Positions 17,548 through 25,150 of a DNA stretch of 64,000 nt are shown here, in pieces. The stretch spans positions 62,001-126,000 of the forward strand of contig NZ_BMSE01000006.1 of the NCBI RefSeq assembly GCF_014648995.1. The letters run 5' to 3'. Source of the DNA: Streptomyces massasporeus (GTDB taxonomy: Bacteria > Actinomycetota > Actinomycetes > Streptomycetales > Streptomycetaceae). Below the pieces are notes generated by a model. That model was given only the letters and a program-made list of their open reading frames with translations. It made no database searches and had not been told where the DNA came from. The position numbers and the translations under genes are program-made. Positions within the stretch are counted from its first letter, which is position 1, and every line of letters begins with the position of its first letter.

Positions 17548-18072
17548 TCACCGCCCGGCGCTCGGGGGGAGCCCCATGGCCGCAAGCGTGTTGCCGAGCA
17601 TGCCGCAGGCGAAGAAGCTCGCCGTGCGGTCGGCATCGGCGCCCAGCGACAGGTGCACGGTTTCCCAGATCCTTGACCAGCCGGCCCGGACAACCTCACC
17701 GATCAAGTCGTCACCCTGCGCCTCGGCGGCCGCCACGACGGCGTATCCCTGCATCTGCATCAGGAGCGTTTCGGGACGCGTCGAGATCAGCTGCGCGTAG
17801 GCGTCCGCCATGGCAGGGAACGCCCGCTCGCCGCCCTCCACACCCTCGGCCGCCCTCTCGAAAGCCAGGCGAGTGTCTTCCACGCTCCGCATCAAGGCGG
17901 CGACGAAGATCGCCTTCTTGCCCGGGAAGAGCCGGAAGAGATACGGCTGCGCGACGCCGACGCGCTTGGCGATCGCCGCGGTGGACGTGCCGTAGTAGCC
18001 CCTGAGCGCGAATTCGGCGACCGCCGCGCGAATGACGCACTCCCGCCTCTCCGGCGCGCTGATCCTGTCCAT
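17548..18072 (-). CDS. TetR-family transcriptional regulator, divergent from SDR gene
   Basis: 174 aa. HTH about residues 10-55 (GYYGTSTAAIAKRVGVAQPY, then LFRLFPGKKAIFVAAL). Divergent from the SDR gene across a 91-bp gap that contains two perfect AAACCGATCGGTTT operators, the classic layout of a TetR repressor and its target. This makes it the best candidate to bind that sequence, and therefore also the 14257 site. Confidence 0.9.
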   Translation of the reverse strand: MDRISAPERRECVIRAAVAEFALRGYYGTSTAAIAKRVGVAQPYLFRLFPGKKAIFVAALMRSVEDTRLAFERAAEGVEGGERAFPAMADAYAQLISTRPETLLMQMQGYAVVAAAEAQGDDLIGEVVRAGWSRIWETVHLSLGADADRTASFFACGMLGNTLAAMGLPPSAGR

Positions 18073-18105
18073 GCCGTCATTCTGCCCGTCTGAGCTTGCA
18101 TACGG

Positions 18106-18143
18106 AAACCGATCGGTTTACAGTGATGGAAACCGATCGGTTT
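18106..18143. promoter_or_regulatory. Tandem perfect TetR operators between tetR and SDR gene
   Basis: AAACCGATCGGTTT at 18106-18119 and again at 18130-18143, 24 bp centre to centre, on the same helix face spacing as the pair at 14257-14293. Placed to control both divergent genes. Confidence 0.85.
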
Positions 18144-18163
18144 CTCGACGCGCAGGAGTACTG

Positions 18164-18979
18164 ATGACGACAGATCGGCCGGTGGCACTCGTAACGGGTG
18201 CGTCCTCCGGCATAGGCAAGGAAACCGCGCTCGCACTGGTCGCGGCGGGTTTCGACGTGGTCGGAACAGGCCGCGACACCTCACGCGTCACCCCGCTCGG
18301 CGGTGTGACGTTCCTCGACCTCGACGTGGTCAGCGAAACCTCGGTCACCGCGGTGGTCCAGGAGGTGAGCGAGCGGTTCGGGCGGATCGACGTCCTGGTC
18401 AACAACGCCGGCGTCGGCTCGATGGGCGCGGCCGAGGAAACCTCCCTCGCGCAGGCCCAGGGCATGTTCGACACCAATGTCTTCGGGGTCATGCGCATGG
18501 TGAACGAGGTCCTGCCGCACATGCGCGCCCAGCGACGCGGGCGCATCATCAACATCTCGTCTGTGCTCGGGTTCCTGCCCCAGCCCTACATGGCCGCCTA
18601 CGCCGCCTCCAAGCACGCGATCGAGGGCTACACCGAGTCCCTGGACCACGAGATCCGTGACCACGGTGTCCGGGCGCTCATCGTCGAACCCGCCTACACC
18701 AGGACCGGATTCGAGACCAACAGCGCGAAGCCCGACACCCCCCTGCACGCGTACGCGAAGCAGCGACAGACCGTCGACCGCGTGATGGCGGAGGCCGTCA
18801 GGGACGGCGACGCTCCCGCCGTCGTCGCCAAGGCGATCGTCGCGGCAGTGACCGACCCCAAGCCGAAGCCGCGCTATACCGCCGGCCCCCTGGCCGGACG
18901 CGCACGCGTACTGCGCCGCCTCGCTCCGGCCCAGGTCTTCGACAAGCAGATCCGCAAGATGAACAAGCTGGCCGGCTGA
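18164..18979 (+). CDS. Short-chain dehydrogenase/reductase
   Basis: 271 aa from the ATG at 18164 (AGGAG 7 nt upstream). Classical SDR: cofactor motif TGASSGIG (about residues 12-19), NNAG near 84, catalytic Ser in NISSVLG, and YAASK for the Tyr-Lys pair. Substrate unknown. A classical SDR of this length is an NAD(P)H-dependent oxidoreductase. Expression is likely derepressed by an inducer of the divergent TetR. Confidence 0.93.
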   Translation: MTTDRPVALVTGASSGIGKETALALVAAGFDVVGTGRDTSRVTPLGGVTFLDLDVVSETSVTAVVQEVSERFGRIDVLVNNAGVGSMGAAEETSLAQAQGMFDTNVFGVMRMVNEVLPHMRAQRRGRIINISSVLGFLPQPYMAAYAASKHAIEGYTESLDHEIRDHGVRALIVEPAYTRTGFETNSAKPDTPLHAYAKQRQTVDRVMAEAVRDGDAPAVVAKAIVAAVTDPKPKPRYTAGPLAGRARVLRRLAPAQVFDKQIRKMNKLAG

Positions 18980-19010
18980 CGCGCAGGCGCACCCCGGTCT
19001 TTCTGGCCAG

Positions 19011-19423
19011 ATCACCGGCTGGGGAATCGTCCCATACGCCTTCCCCGTGCTGAATCCGTAGATCACCGCATCCGAGGGCTGGTCGGCGACCGCCACCACC
19101 GCCGCCTTCCCGGGCGGGCTCTTGGCCTCCGCCCTCACCGGCATCCCCGTCGGACGCATCCTCGACCGTCGAGCCGCTCGCGCCGTTATGACCACCGGCA
19201 CCGTCCAGGGCGTCGTCGCCGTCCTGTCCATCGCCTACGCACCCAACCTCGCGGTCTTCACCGCCGCCTGGCTCATGGCCGCCGTGGCCATGGCCAGCCC
19301 TCCTACCAGCCCGCCTTCGCCGCCCTCACCCGTCGGTGGGGCGAAGACCGCGTCCGCGCCCTCGCCGGCGGCCTGACCTCCACCGCCTTCGCACCCTTCA
19401 CCGCCGTGCCTGTGGCGCGATGA
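19011..19423 (+). pseudogene. MFS transporter remnant (nonsense codon and frameshift)
   Basis: Reads as an MFS N-terminal half: ITGWGIVPYAFPVLNP, an in-frame TAG at 19059-19061, then LASALTGIPVGRILDRRAAR (the conserved loop 2-3 motif) and helices to about 19295. From there the homologous sequence continues in another frame (YQPAFAALTRRWGEDRVRAL) to a TGA at 19421. Both the start of the gene and the rest of the transporter are missing. Confidence 0.75.
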
Positions 19424-19434
19424 GGCAGTGCGGC

Positions 19435-19514
19435 GTCACAGTTCTGGTCCCGTTCGCCCCCGTCCAGCACCGTCCAGGAGTCCAGCCACCACCCGCTGCA
19501 CCCCAGGTCGGAAC
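19435..19514 (+). repeat. Element right-end sequence, diverged copy 2
   Basis: Aligns by eye at roughly 70-75% with 13671-13748 (CAGTTCTGGTCCCGTTCGCC, CCGTCCAGCACCGTCCAG, CACCCCAGGTCGGAAC). It is followed, like copy 1, by sequence ending CCTCCGCCA, the tRNA-Ser 3' terminus, at 19517-19525, and then a strong hairpin. Suggests the outer end of an older element. Confidence 0.5.
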
Positions 19515-19527
19515 ACCCTCCGCCAGC

Positions 19528-19565
19528 CCAGAGGGCCTGACCGCGAAAGTGGTCCGGCCCTCTGG
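19528..19565. terminator. Hairpin terminator between MFS remnant and amphi-Trp gene
   Basis: CCAGAGGGCC (19528-19537) pairs with GGCCCTCTGG (19556-19565), with an additional GACC/GGTC inner stem. Downstream of the minus-strand gene ending at 19577, which it probably terminates; it may originally have been a tRNA terminator. Confidence 0.75.
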
Positions 19566-19576
19566 CGTTTCCTGGT

Positions 19577-19966
19577 TCAGGAGGATTTCGCAGCGGTCCG
19601 CTTGGCGCTCCCGGTCTTGCCGGACCCCGTCCCCCCGGTCTTGCCGGACCTCCTGGCGCTTCGGGACGCTGCAGCCGGCGCGCTCTCCCGCTTGGGCTTC
19701 TCCGCCGGTGCCTCGGTCCGAGAACGTGCCGCCCGCGTCGGTGCGGTCGTCCACTTCAGTTCGATCTCCAGCTCGATCTCCCCATCGCCGATCTCGACCT
19801 CCAGCTCGCTGTGCAGGTCGTCGGGGATGCGCAGGCCCAGGGTTCCGGGACCCAGCTCCAGCTCGGCGTCCCCACCCTCCCTCAGCGCGTCTGCGAGTGC
19901 CGTGAGCTGGTCGGCGGCCTCCTGGCGTGTCAGCGAACGCTTCTGCTCGAACTTGAGGTCCTTCAT
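19577..19966 (-). CDS. Amphi-Trp domain protein
   Basis: 129 aa from the ATG at 19966 (GGAGGG upstream). Residues 1-85 carry the small amphi-Trp domain (KFEQKRSLTRQEAADQLTAL, then ELELGPGTLGLRIPDDL and the closing IELKWT). The last 45 residues are a Lys/Arg/Ser/Ala-rich tail like those of nucleoid-associated proteins. The domain's function is not established. It follows the island and starts the return to ordinary chromosome. Confidence 0.8.
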   Translation of the reverse strand: MKDLKFEQKRSLTRQEAADQLTALADALREGGDAELELGPGTLGLRIPDDLHSELEVEIGDGEIELEIELKWTTAPTRAARSRTEAPAEKPKRESAPAAASRSARRSGKTGGTGSGKTGSAKRTAAKSS

Positions 19967-20056
19967 GGGTGCCCTCCGATGCGGCAATGGCACAAGAGAA
20001 AAGGAACAAAGGAGTAGATAAGGATATTTTGACGCGATGTGACGGCTTGGACATCC

Positions 20057-20317
20057 TCATGAGCCCCGCGGGGTGAGGCGTATTTTCACGCCCTCATCCG
20101 TCGACTCCCACGGCGCACCGCGTTCCAGGGTCCGGCGCCCCTCGTCGAGCATCGCCTCGCGCACCCGCAGCGCCGAGTCCATGAGCCGCTCCCACTGCCA
20201 CTCGGCGTCGAAGACGCGCCTGGAGCGCTCCGTCGAGTCGATCAGCCACGTGGCGGCCTCTTCCACGCCCTCCACGGACTGCGAAGCTGTTCCGACCCCT
20301 TCCAGGTCCCACGTCAT
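20057..20317 (-). CDS. Conserved small hypothetical protein
   Basis: 86 aa from the ATG at 20317 (GTG alternatives at 20329 and 20374; none has a clear ribosome binding site). Acidic, helical, Trp/Glu-rich: DLEGVGTASQSVEGVEEAAT then EWQWERLMDSALRVREAM. No family recognised. Downstream end of a three-gene minus-strand run (20902 to 20057) of small proteins that are probably co-transcribed. Confidence 0.55.
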   Translation of the reverse strand: MTWDLEGVGTASQSVEGVEEAATWLIDSTERSRRVFDAEWQWERLMDSALRVREAMLDEGRRTLERGAPWESTDEGVKIRLTPRGS

Positions 20318-20399
20318 CCACAAGGCCACGGGACCAATGTCCCGTTCACCGGCCGTGAGCGCACTCCGAGGCACCGCCCGTGGAACGGCTCGCGGCAGG

Positions 20400-20672
20400 T
20401 CAGCCGCCCGCCTGCGGACCCCAGTGCTCGGGCCCCACGCCACGCCAGTCGATCCACGGAACCTCCGCCACGTCCGCGGGGTCGATCTCCAGCCCCGCCC
20501 GGCGGAGGAACTCCGCGACATCGGTCACGTCGTGGGCGAGACCGAGGATCTCGCCGTCCACGCGCACGCGGCGGCCGCCCGAGGGCGACGGTGGGTGCAC
20601 GATCACGCGAATCGGTCCGGCCATACCTTCAGGATCATCCGGGACGTACGGTCCCGCAGGCCGGCGCGTCAC
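20400..20672 (-). CDS. Conserved small hypothetical protein
   Basis: 90 aa if the GTG at 20672 is used; that start overlaps the upstream stop as GTGA, so I prefer it to the ATG at 20624. The body PIRVIVHPPSPSGGRRVRVD with GLAHDVTDVAEFLRRAG looks like a small alpha/beta protein. Ends ...WIDWRGVGPEHWGP. Function unknown. Confidence 0.65.
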   Translation of the reverse strand: MTRRPAGPYVPDDPEGMAGPIRVIVHPPSPSGGRRVRVDGEILGLAHDVTDVAEFLRRAGLEIDPADVAEVPWIDWRGVGPEHWGPQAGG

Positions 20673-20902
20673 CGGTGCAGCCGCTCACGTACGTCCGCGG
20701 CCGCCCGCCCCAGCTCACGCAGCTCCCACCACGCCGCCGGGCTGGGCCGTCGCCGCTGCCAGTAGGGGTGGAAGAACGCCTGAGCCGACAGCCGCAACAG
20801 ACGCCGGCGCAGGTCGGTGCGGCCGGGCCGGTCGGCGAGCTGCCGGTAGGTGGCACTCCACTCCTGTTGCGCCCGGACGAGGTCGTCGGGAAACGTTCGC
20901 AT
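20669..20902 (-). CDS. Small hypothetical helical protein
   Basis: 77 aa from the ATG at 20902. It is Arg/Ala-rich and helical (DLVRAQQEWSATYRQLADRP, then LRRRLLRLSAQAFFHPYWQR). Coupled to the next gene by a GTGA overlap. I recognise no family; the coupling and conserved aromatic pattern argue that it is real. Confidence 0.6.
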   Translation of the reverse strand: MRTFPDDLVRAQQEWSATYRQLADRPGRTDLRRRLLRLSAQAFFHPYWQRRRPSPAAWWELRELGRAAADVRERLHR

Positions 20903-21048
20903 GGCCGAATTCAATCATGTGTTCGATTTTTCGAGCCAGTGCAAGAACCGGCGCAAGGCCCCGGCAACGCTTCTCTTACGTCTCGGTTCGGGCACTGGAC
21001 GTGGACAGCCGCAGCGCGAAGGGCGTCAGTAGGCGCATACTGAGGCCA

Positions 21049-21270
21049 ATGACAAAGCCTGCTGCTCCCAAGCGTCATTTGCCTACCAGCCCCTTCAAGG
21101 CTCCGGTCGCCCCCGCTCCCAAGCACTTCGCCGTGGGTGACCAGGTCACGCACGACATGTACGGGCTCGGCCGGGTCATCGGCATCGAGGACGGGATCGC
21201 CGCGCTCGTGGACTTCGGTTCGGCGCAAATGCGGATCCTGAGCCCGTACGCCAAGATGACCAAGCTGTAG
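21049..21270 (+). CDS. Small CarD/Tudor-like protein
   Basis: 73 aa, ATG at 21049. After a Pro/Ala-rich start, HFAVGDQVTHDMYGLGRVIG followed by VDFGSAQMRILSPYAKM has the compact beta pattern of the CarD RNA-polymerase-interacting (Tudor-like) domain, without CarD's helical DNA-binding half. Could modulate transcription, but this is inference from fold-like pattern only. Confidence 0.65.
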   Translation: MTKPAAPKRHLPTSPFKAPVAPAPKHFAVGDQVTHDMYGLGRVIGIEDGIAALVDFGSAQMRILSPYAKMTKL

Positions 21271-21362
21271 GACCTCCGTGCCCGGTCAGGGCACGCCTGG
21301 CCCTGAACTGGGCCAGTAACGAAAAGAGACCTCTCATCGAACCGACTTCGCTGTTCTCCGCC

Positions 21363-21521
21363 GTGGAAGGGCAGACCAGACGCTCCCGCGCGGCGTCGCC
21401 GACTCCGGCGACCAACCCCTTCCAGGCCCCGGACTTCGGGGAGGACGAAACCTTCCCGCTCGACGACGTGATGGAGCATCCCGCCCCGTCCGGACGTCCG
21501 GCGCGCCGCAGGGCTGCCTAG
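21363..21521 (+). CDS. Possible very small protein
   Basis: 52 aa from a GTG at 21363. The frame is open well upstream but without a start codon. Composition (NPFQAPDFGEDETFPLDDVM) is protein-like rather than shadow-like, with acidic centre and basic end. No ribosome binding site is obvious, so this may be a decayed gene or a chance frame. The rest of 21271-21549 holds nothing else I can support. Confidence 0.3.
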   Translation: MEGQTRRSRAASPTPATNPFQAPDFGEDETFPLDDVMEHPAPSGRPARRRAA

Positions 21522-21549
21522 TCCCCCAGGGATTCGAAGCGGCAGCCCG

Positions 21550-22035
21550 TCAGTTCCGGGACGGCTGCCCGCCCGGGCGGTCCGACGTCGGCCAGACGTA
21601 CGGCAGATCGTCGGGGACGTCCGGGAAGAGGGTCGCGTAGGTCTCGGGGTCCTTGCGGACCAGGGCCGAGCGGTGGCTCTCGTGGAAGGGGTCGTCGCCG
21701 AGCCAGGGCGGAAGTTCGCCCTCGGCGGCCAGCAGGTGCTGGTCGCGGATCGGGGCGTGGGGGCGGGTCGCCGCCAGATCGGCCACCAGCGTCGCCGCGC
21801 AGGTGTCCTGGTGGCCCTGTTCGCGCCAGACACGGCAGACCTCCAGGCCGTAGCGGACCAGCGCCTCCTCGTAGCCGAGCCACATCTTCACGGCCGGGTG
21901 GCGGCGCCACCCGTAGCCGGGGACGACCAGGCCGCGCAGGACCTGCAGCGCCTCGACGCGTTGTTTGCCGAGCCGGCGGCGGTCGAGGGCCAGGGCCGTG
22001 GTGCGGAAGTCGGGGTAGGGCAGGAAGGTCTGCAT
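21550..22035 (-). CDS. MSMEG_6728-family protein (pyrimidine-dimer glycosylase-like)
   Basis: 161 aa. N-terminal MQTFLPYPDFRTTALALDRR, RLGKQRVEALQVLRGL and HPAVKMWLGYEEALVRYGL are the conserved blocks of the actinobacterial MSMEG_6728 group, related to phage T4 endonuclease V. In T4 the N-terminal Thr and a Glu are catalytic; here residue 2 is Gln followed by Thr3, so the same chemistry is uncertain. The closing Pro-rich tail is variable. Confidence 0.8.
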   Translation of the reverse strand: MQTFLPYPDFRTTALALDRRRLGKQRVEALQVLRGLVVPGYGWRRHPAVKMWLGYEEALVRYGLEVCRVWREQGHQDTCAATLVADLAATRPHAPIRDQHLLAAEGELPPWLGDDPFHESHRSALVRKDPETYATLFPDVPDDLPYVWPTSDRPGGQPSRN

Positions 22036-22052
22036 GCCGTCCTCGGTGATCC

Positions 22053-22505
22053 TTACCGTGCGTCGGTGGGCGTCTCGCGCCGGCTGAGGACCAGGGCCAG
22101 GCCGATCATGGCAACGCCCAGGACGCAGTGGAGCCAGTCGTCCGCGGTGTTCAGCGGCACGAAGTTGGCGTCGCTGTCATGGCCGACCGACAGGCCGTAC
22201 ACCCACAGCACCAGGTAGACGGCGCCGCCGACCAGCAGGTACGAGTACGCCCCGGCGGCCGTGCCCGCGAGGATCAGACCCGCGAGGCCGTAGGCCAGGT
22301 GCACGAGGTTGTGCAGGATCGACACCTGGAACAGGCCGAACAGTTCGGCGCCCGACTCGTGCGAGGCGAACTCCAGCGAGCCGTAGTCGGTGGTGACACC
22401 GGGGATGAAACCCAGCACGCCGATCACGAGGAAGACCAGGCCGAGCAGCACGGCGGCCTGCTGGACGGGGGCGCGGGCGGCCCGGTGCGACGCGGGTGTG
22501 GTCAT
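22053..22505 (-). CDS. DUF4383 four-helix membrane protein
   Basis: 150 aa from the ATG at 22505. Four hydrophobic helices (about 17-37, 60-80, 85-108, 125-143) with VFLVIGVLGFIPGVT and LHNLVHLAYGLAGL, the pattern of DUF4383. Cytoplasmic-membrane protein of unknown role. It lies 15 bp downstream of the phosphatase gene on the same strand and may be co-transcribed with it. Confidence 0.85.
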   Translation of the reverse strand: MTTPASHRAARAPVQQAAVLLGLVFLVIGVLGFIPGVTTDYGSLEFASHESGAELFGLFQVSILHNLVHLAYGLAGLILAGTAAGAYSYLLVGGAVYLVLWVYGLSVGHDSDANFVPLNTADDWLHCVLGVAMIGLALVLSRRETPTDAR

Positions 22506-22519
22506 GGCCGGTGGGCTCC

Positions 22520-25000
22520 TCACGCGGGGGTCAGGGTCTGTTCCGCCCAGATGGTCTTGCCCGCCGCGCTCTGGCGGGTGCCCCAGCGCTCGGTCAGCTG
22601 GGCGACGAGGAGCAGACCGCGGCCGCCCTCGTCGTAGGTGCGGGCGCGCCGCAGGTGAGGAGCGGTGTTGCCGCCGTCGGAGACCTCGCAGATCAGGGTC
22701 GAGTCGTGGATCAGCCGGAGCTGGACCGGCGGCTCGGCGTGCCGGATGGCGTTGGTGACGAGCTCGCTGACGACCAGTTCCGTGACGAACACCGCGTCGG
22801 AGAGCCCCCAGCGCTCCAGTTGCTCCACCACGTCCTTGCGGGTCTGCGCGACCGCGGCCGGGTCGGCCGGCACCGCCCAGGTGGCGACCTGCCGCGCGTC
22901 GAGCGCACGGGTGCGGGCGATGAGCAGGGCCACGTCGTCGGCCGGGCGCTGCGGCAGCAGGTCGGTGATGACCGTGTCGCACAGGGCGTCCAGCGAGGCC
23001 GCCGGGCGGGTCAGGGCCTCCCGCAGCCGGTGGACGCCGGTGTCGAGGTCCCGGTCGGGCGTCTCGACCAGGCCGTTGGTGTAGAGGGCGAGCAGGCTGC
23101 CCTCGGGGAGGACCACCTCGGTGGCCTCGTACGGCAAGCCGCTCACGCCCAGCGGGGGCGCGGCCGGGAGGCCGACGAGGTCGACGGTGCCGTCGGGGCT
23201 CACCACCGCCGGTACGGGATGCCCGGCCGTGGCGAAGCAGCAGCGCCGCGTCACGGGGTCGTAGACGGCGTACAGGCAGGTGGCCCCGACGTCGCTCGAG
23301 GTCTCGGCGGAACCTGCGTCCCTGCCCTCGGTGTCGCTCTCCTCCTCGGTGTTCAGGCGGGCGACCAGGTCGTCGAGGTGGGTGAGCAGTTCGTCGCAGG
23401 GCAGGTCGATGTCGGCCAGTGTGCGGACCGCCGTGCGCAGCCGCCCCATGGTCGCCGACGCGACCAGACCGTGGCCGACCACGTCTCCGACGACCAGGGC
23501 CACCCGCGCGCCCGAGAGGGGGATGACGTCGAACCAGTCCCCGCCGACGCCGGCGTGGGGGCCCGCCGGGAGGTAACGGGAGGCGACCTCGACGGCCGCC
23601 TGCCGGGGCAGCCGCTGCGGCAGCAGGCTGCGCTGGAGGGTGACCGCGGTGGCCCGCTCGCGGGTGTAGCGGCGGGCGTTGTCGATGCTGACCGCGGCCC
23701 GGGCGGCGAACTCCCCGGCCAGGACCAGGTCGTCGTGCTGGAAGGCCTCCTGGTTGCGGTGCCGGACGAAGAAGGCGACGCCCAGGGTGGTGCCGCGGGC
23801 GGCCAGCGGCACGGCCATCACGGAGTGGATGCCGAACCCCCGGACCCGGGCGGCGCGGGCCGGGTCGCGGGCGAGCCAGGCGGTGAACGCCGGGTCGGTC
23901 ACCTCGTGCAGGGCGGGGCGTCCGGTGCGCAGGCTCTCGAAGGGCATCGAGCCCGGGGGGTAGGAGTCCACCGCGCCGGCTGCCACGACCGACTCCGGGG
24001 CGCCCGGGGTCACCGACCGCAGCGCGGCCCGGCGCAGCAGCAGCGGCCCGTCCGCCGGAACCACCGGCGCGGGCGGCTCGGGCGCGTCGTCCAGCGCGGC
24101 CAGCAGGTCGACGCTGACGAAGTCGGCCAGGACCGGGACGGTCACGTCCGCGAGCTCCTGGGCCGTGCGCGTCACGTCGAGCGTGCTGCCGATGCGCCGG
24201 CCGGCCTCGGCGATCAGCTGGAGGCGCTTGCGGGCCCAGAACTGCTCGGTCATGTCGTGCGCCGAGAGGCAGACGCCCCGGATGGTGTCCTCGTGGTCGC
24301 GCAGGGCGGAGATGAAGACCGACCAGGCGTGCTCATGGTTCTCGCCGGGCGCGCGCAGGTAGTTCTCCTGGTACTCCGGCTCGCCGGTGCGCAGGACCCG
24401 GGCCATGCTGCGTTCCGCCCGCAGGCCGGCGTCGTGGTCGATGATCTCGGACACGCGCAGGCCCCGCATCTCCTCCTCGGTGAGCGCCGCGGACCGTTCC
24501 ATGTCGGCGTTGGCCCGGCGCAGCCGCAGCCGGGTGTCGTAGATCGCCTGGGCGCAGCACGGGGACTGGGCGAAGCTCCAGCTCACGAGGGACTCGTCGA
24601 GGCCGGCCGGTGGCTGCCGGTCGGTCAGGGCGGAGACGATGAGCCAGGCGGGGGTACCGGCGCCGGGCGGCCTGTGGTGGGCGAGGATCCCGACCGTCAG
24701 TTTCCGGCCGTCACGGTGCCGGAGCGCCACGTCGCCGTTCCAGCGGGGCAGCCCGGCGAGCGTGGGCAGACCGCCCCGCACCGGGATCGGCTCGGCCAGC
24801 AGATCCGCGGCACGGCGGCCGGTCAGCTGCTCGGCCGCGTACCCGAGGAGCCGCTCGGCGCCCGCGTTCCAGCCGGTCACGGTGCCGTGTTCGTCGAGGG
24901 TGACACGGGCCGTGAGGGATGCGTCGACGAGGGCTTCGAGGACCTCGGGTTCTTCGCCGAACGACCGGCCGGTCCGGCCGACGGTGACGGGCTGCTCCAT
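22520..25000 (-). CDS. PAS-GAF-SpoIIE phosphatase with C-terminal ATPase domain
   Basis: 826 aa. In order: PAS domain (about 20-110, VTGWNAGAERLLGYAAEQL), a second PAS-like region (about 130-270), GAF domain (about 275-435), PP2C/SpoIIE phosphatase (about 455-680, GPHAGVGGDWFDVIPL with the metal-binding Asp) and a HATPase_c anti-sigma-type domain (about 690-826, VSELVTNAIRHAEPP, GGRGLLLVAQL). Such proteins both phosphorylate and dephosphorylate STAS antagonists to control SigB-type sigma factors. The STAS protein at 49344 and the sigma factors at 40.7 and 41.8 kb are possible but unproven partners. Confidence 0.92.
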   Translation of the reverse strand: MEQPVTVGRTGRSFGEEPEVLEALVDASLTARVTLDEHGTVTGWNAGAERLLGYAAEQLTGRRAADLLAEPIPVRGGLPTLAGLPRWNGDVALRHRDGRKLTVGILAHHRPPGAGTPAWLIVSALTDRQPPAGLDESLVSWSFAQSPCCAQAIYDTRLRLRRANADMERSAALTEEEMRGLRVSEIIDHDAGLRAERSMARVLRTGEPEYQENYLRAPGENHEHAWSVFISALRDHEDTIRGVCLSAHDMTEQFWARKRLQLIAEAGRRIGSTLDVTRTAQELADVTVPVLADFVSVDLLAALDDAPEPPAPVVPADGPLLLRRAALRSVTPGAPESVVAAGAVDSYPPGSMPFESLRTGRPALHEVTDPAFTAWLARDPARAARVRGFGIHSVMAVPLAARGTTLGVAFFVRHRNQEAFQHDDLVLAGEFAARAAVSIDNARRYTRERATAVTLQRSLLPQRLPRQAAVEVASRYLPAGPHAGVGGDWFDVIPLSGARVALVVGDVVGHGLVASATMGRLRTAVRTLADIDLPCDELLTHLDDLVARLNTEEESDTEGRDAGSAETSSDVGATCLYAVYDPVTRRCCFATAGHPVPAVVSPDGTVDLVGLPAAPPLGVSGLPYEATEVVLPEGSLLALYTNGLVETPDRDLDTGVHRLREALTRPAASLDALCDTVITDLLPQRPADDVALLIARTRALDARQVATWAVPADPAAVAQTRKDVVEQLERWGLSDAVFVTELVVSELVTNAIRHAEPPVQLRLIHDSTLICEVSDGGNTAPHLRRARTYDEGGRGLLLVAQLTERWGTRQSAAGKTIWAEQTLTPA

Positions 25001-25150
25001 GATCGGTCATCTCACTCTCGGGGAGAATCAGCCGTAGCACCGGATTTGCACAATTATCACCTGGTTACCCCGAATGCGACGGGTATCACCGTGACGCCCC
25101 CGGCCGAGAAGCGGAGCCTGCCGCCGCCGGGCCCGGGTAACCGCTCCCCC

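Noticed and set aside
22496..25150. Plus-strand open frame upstream of the DUF72 protein (would give 1207 aa)
   Set aside because: Antisense to the SpoIIE-type phosphatase; the DUF72 family begins at the ATG at 25151.
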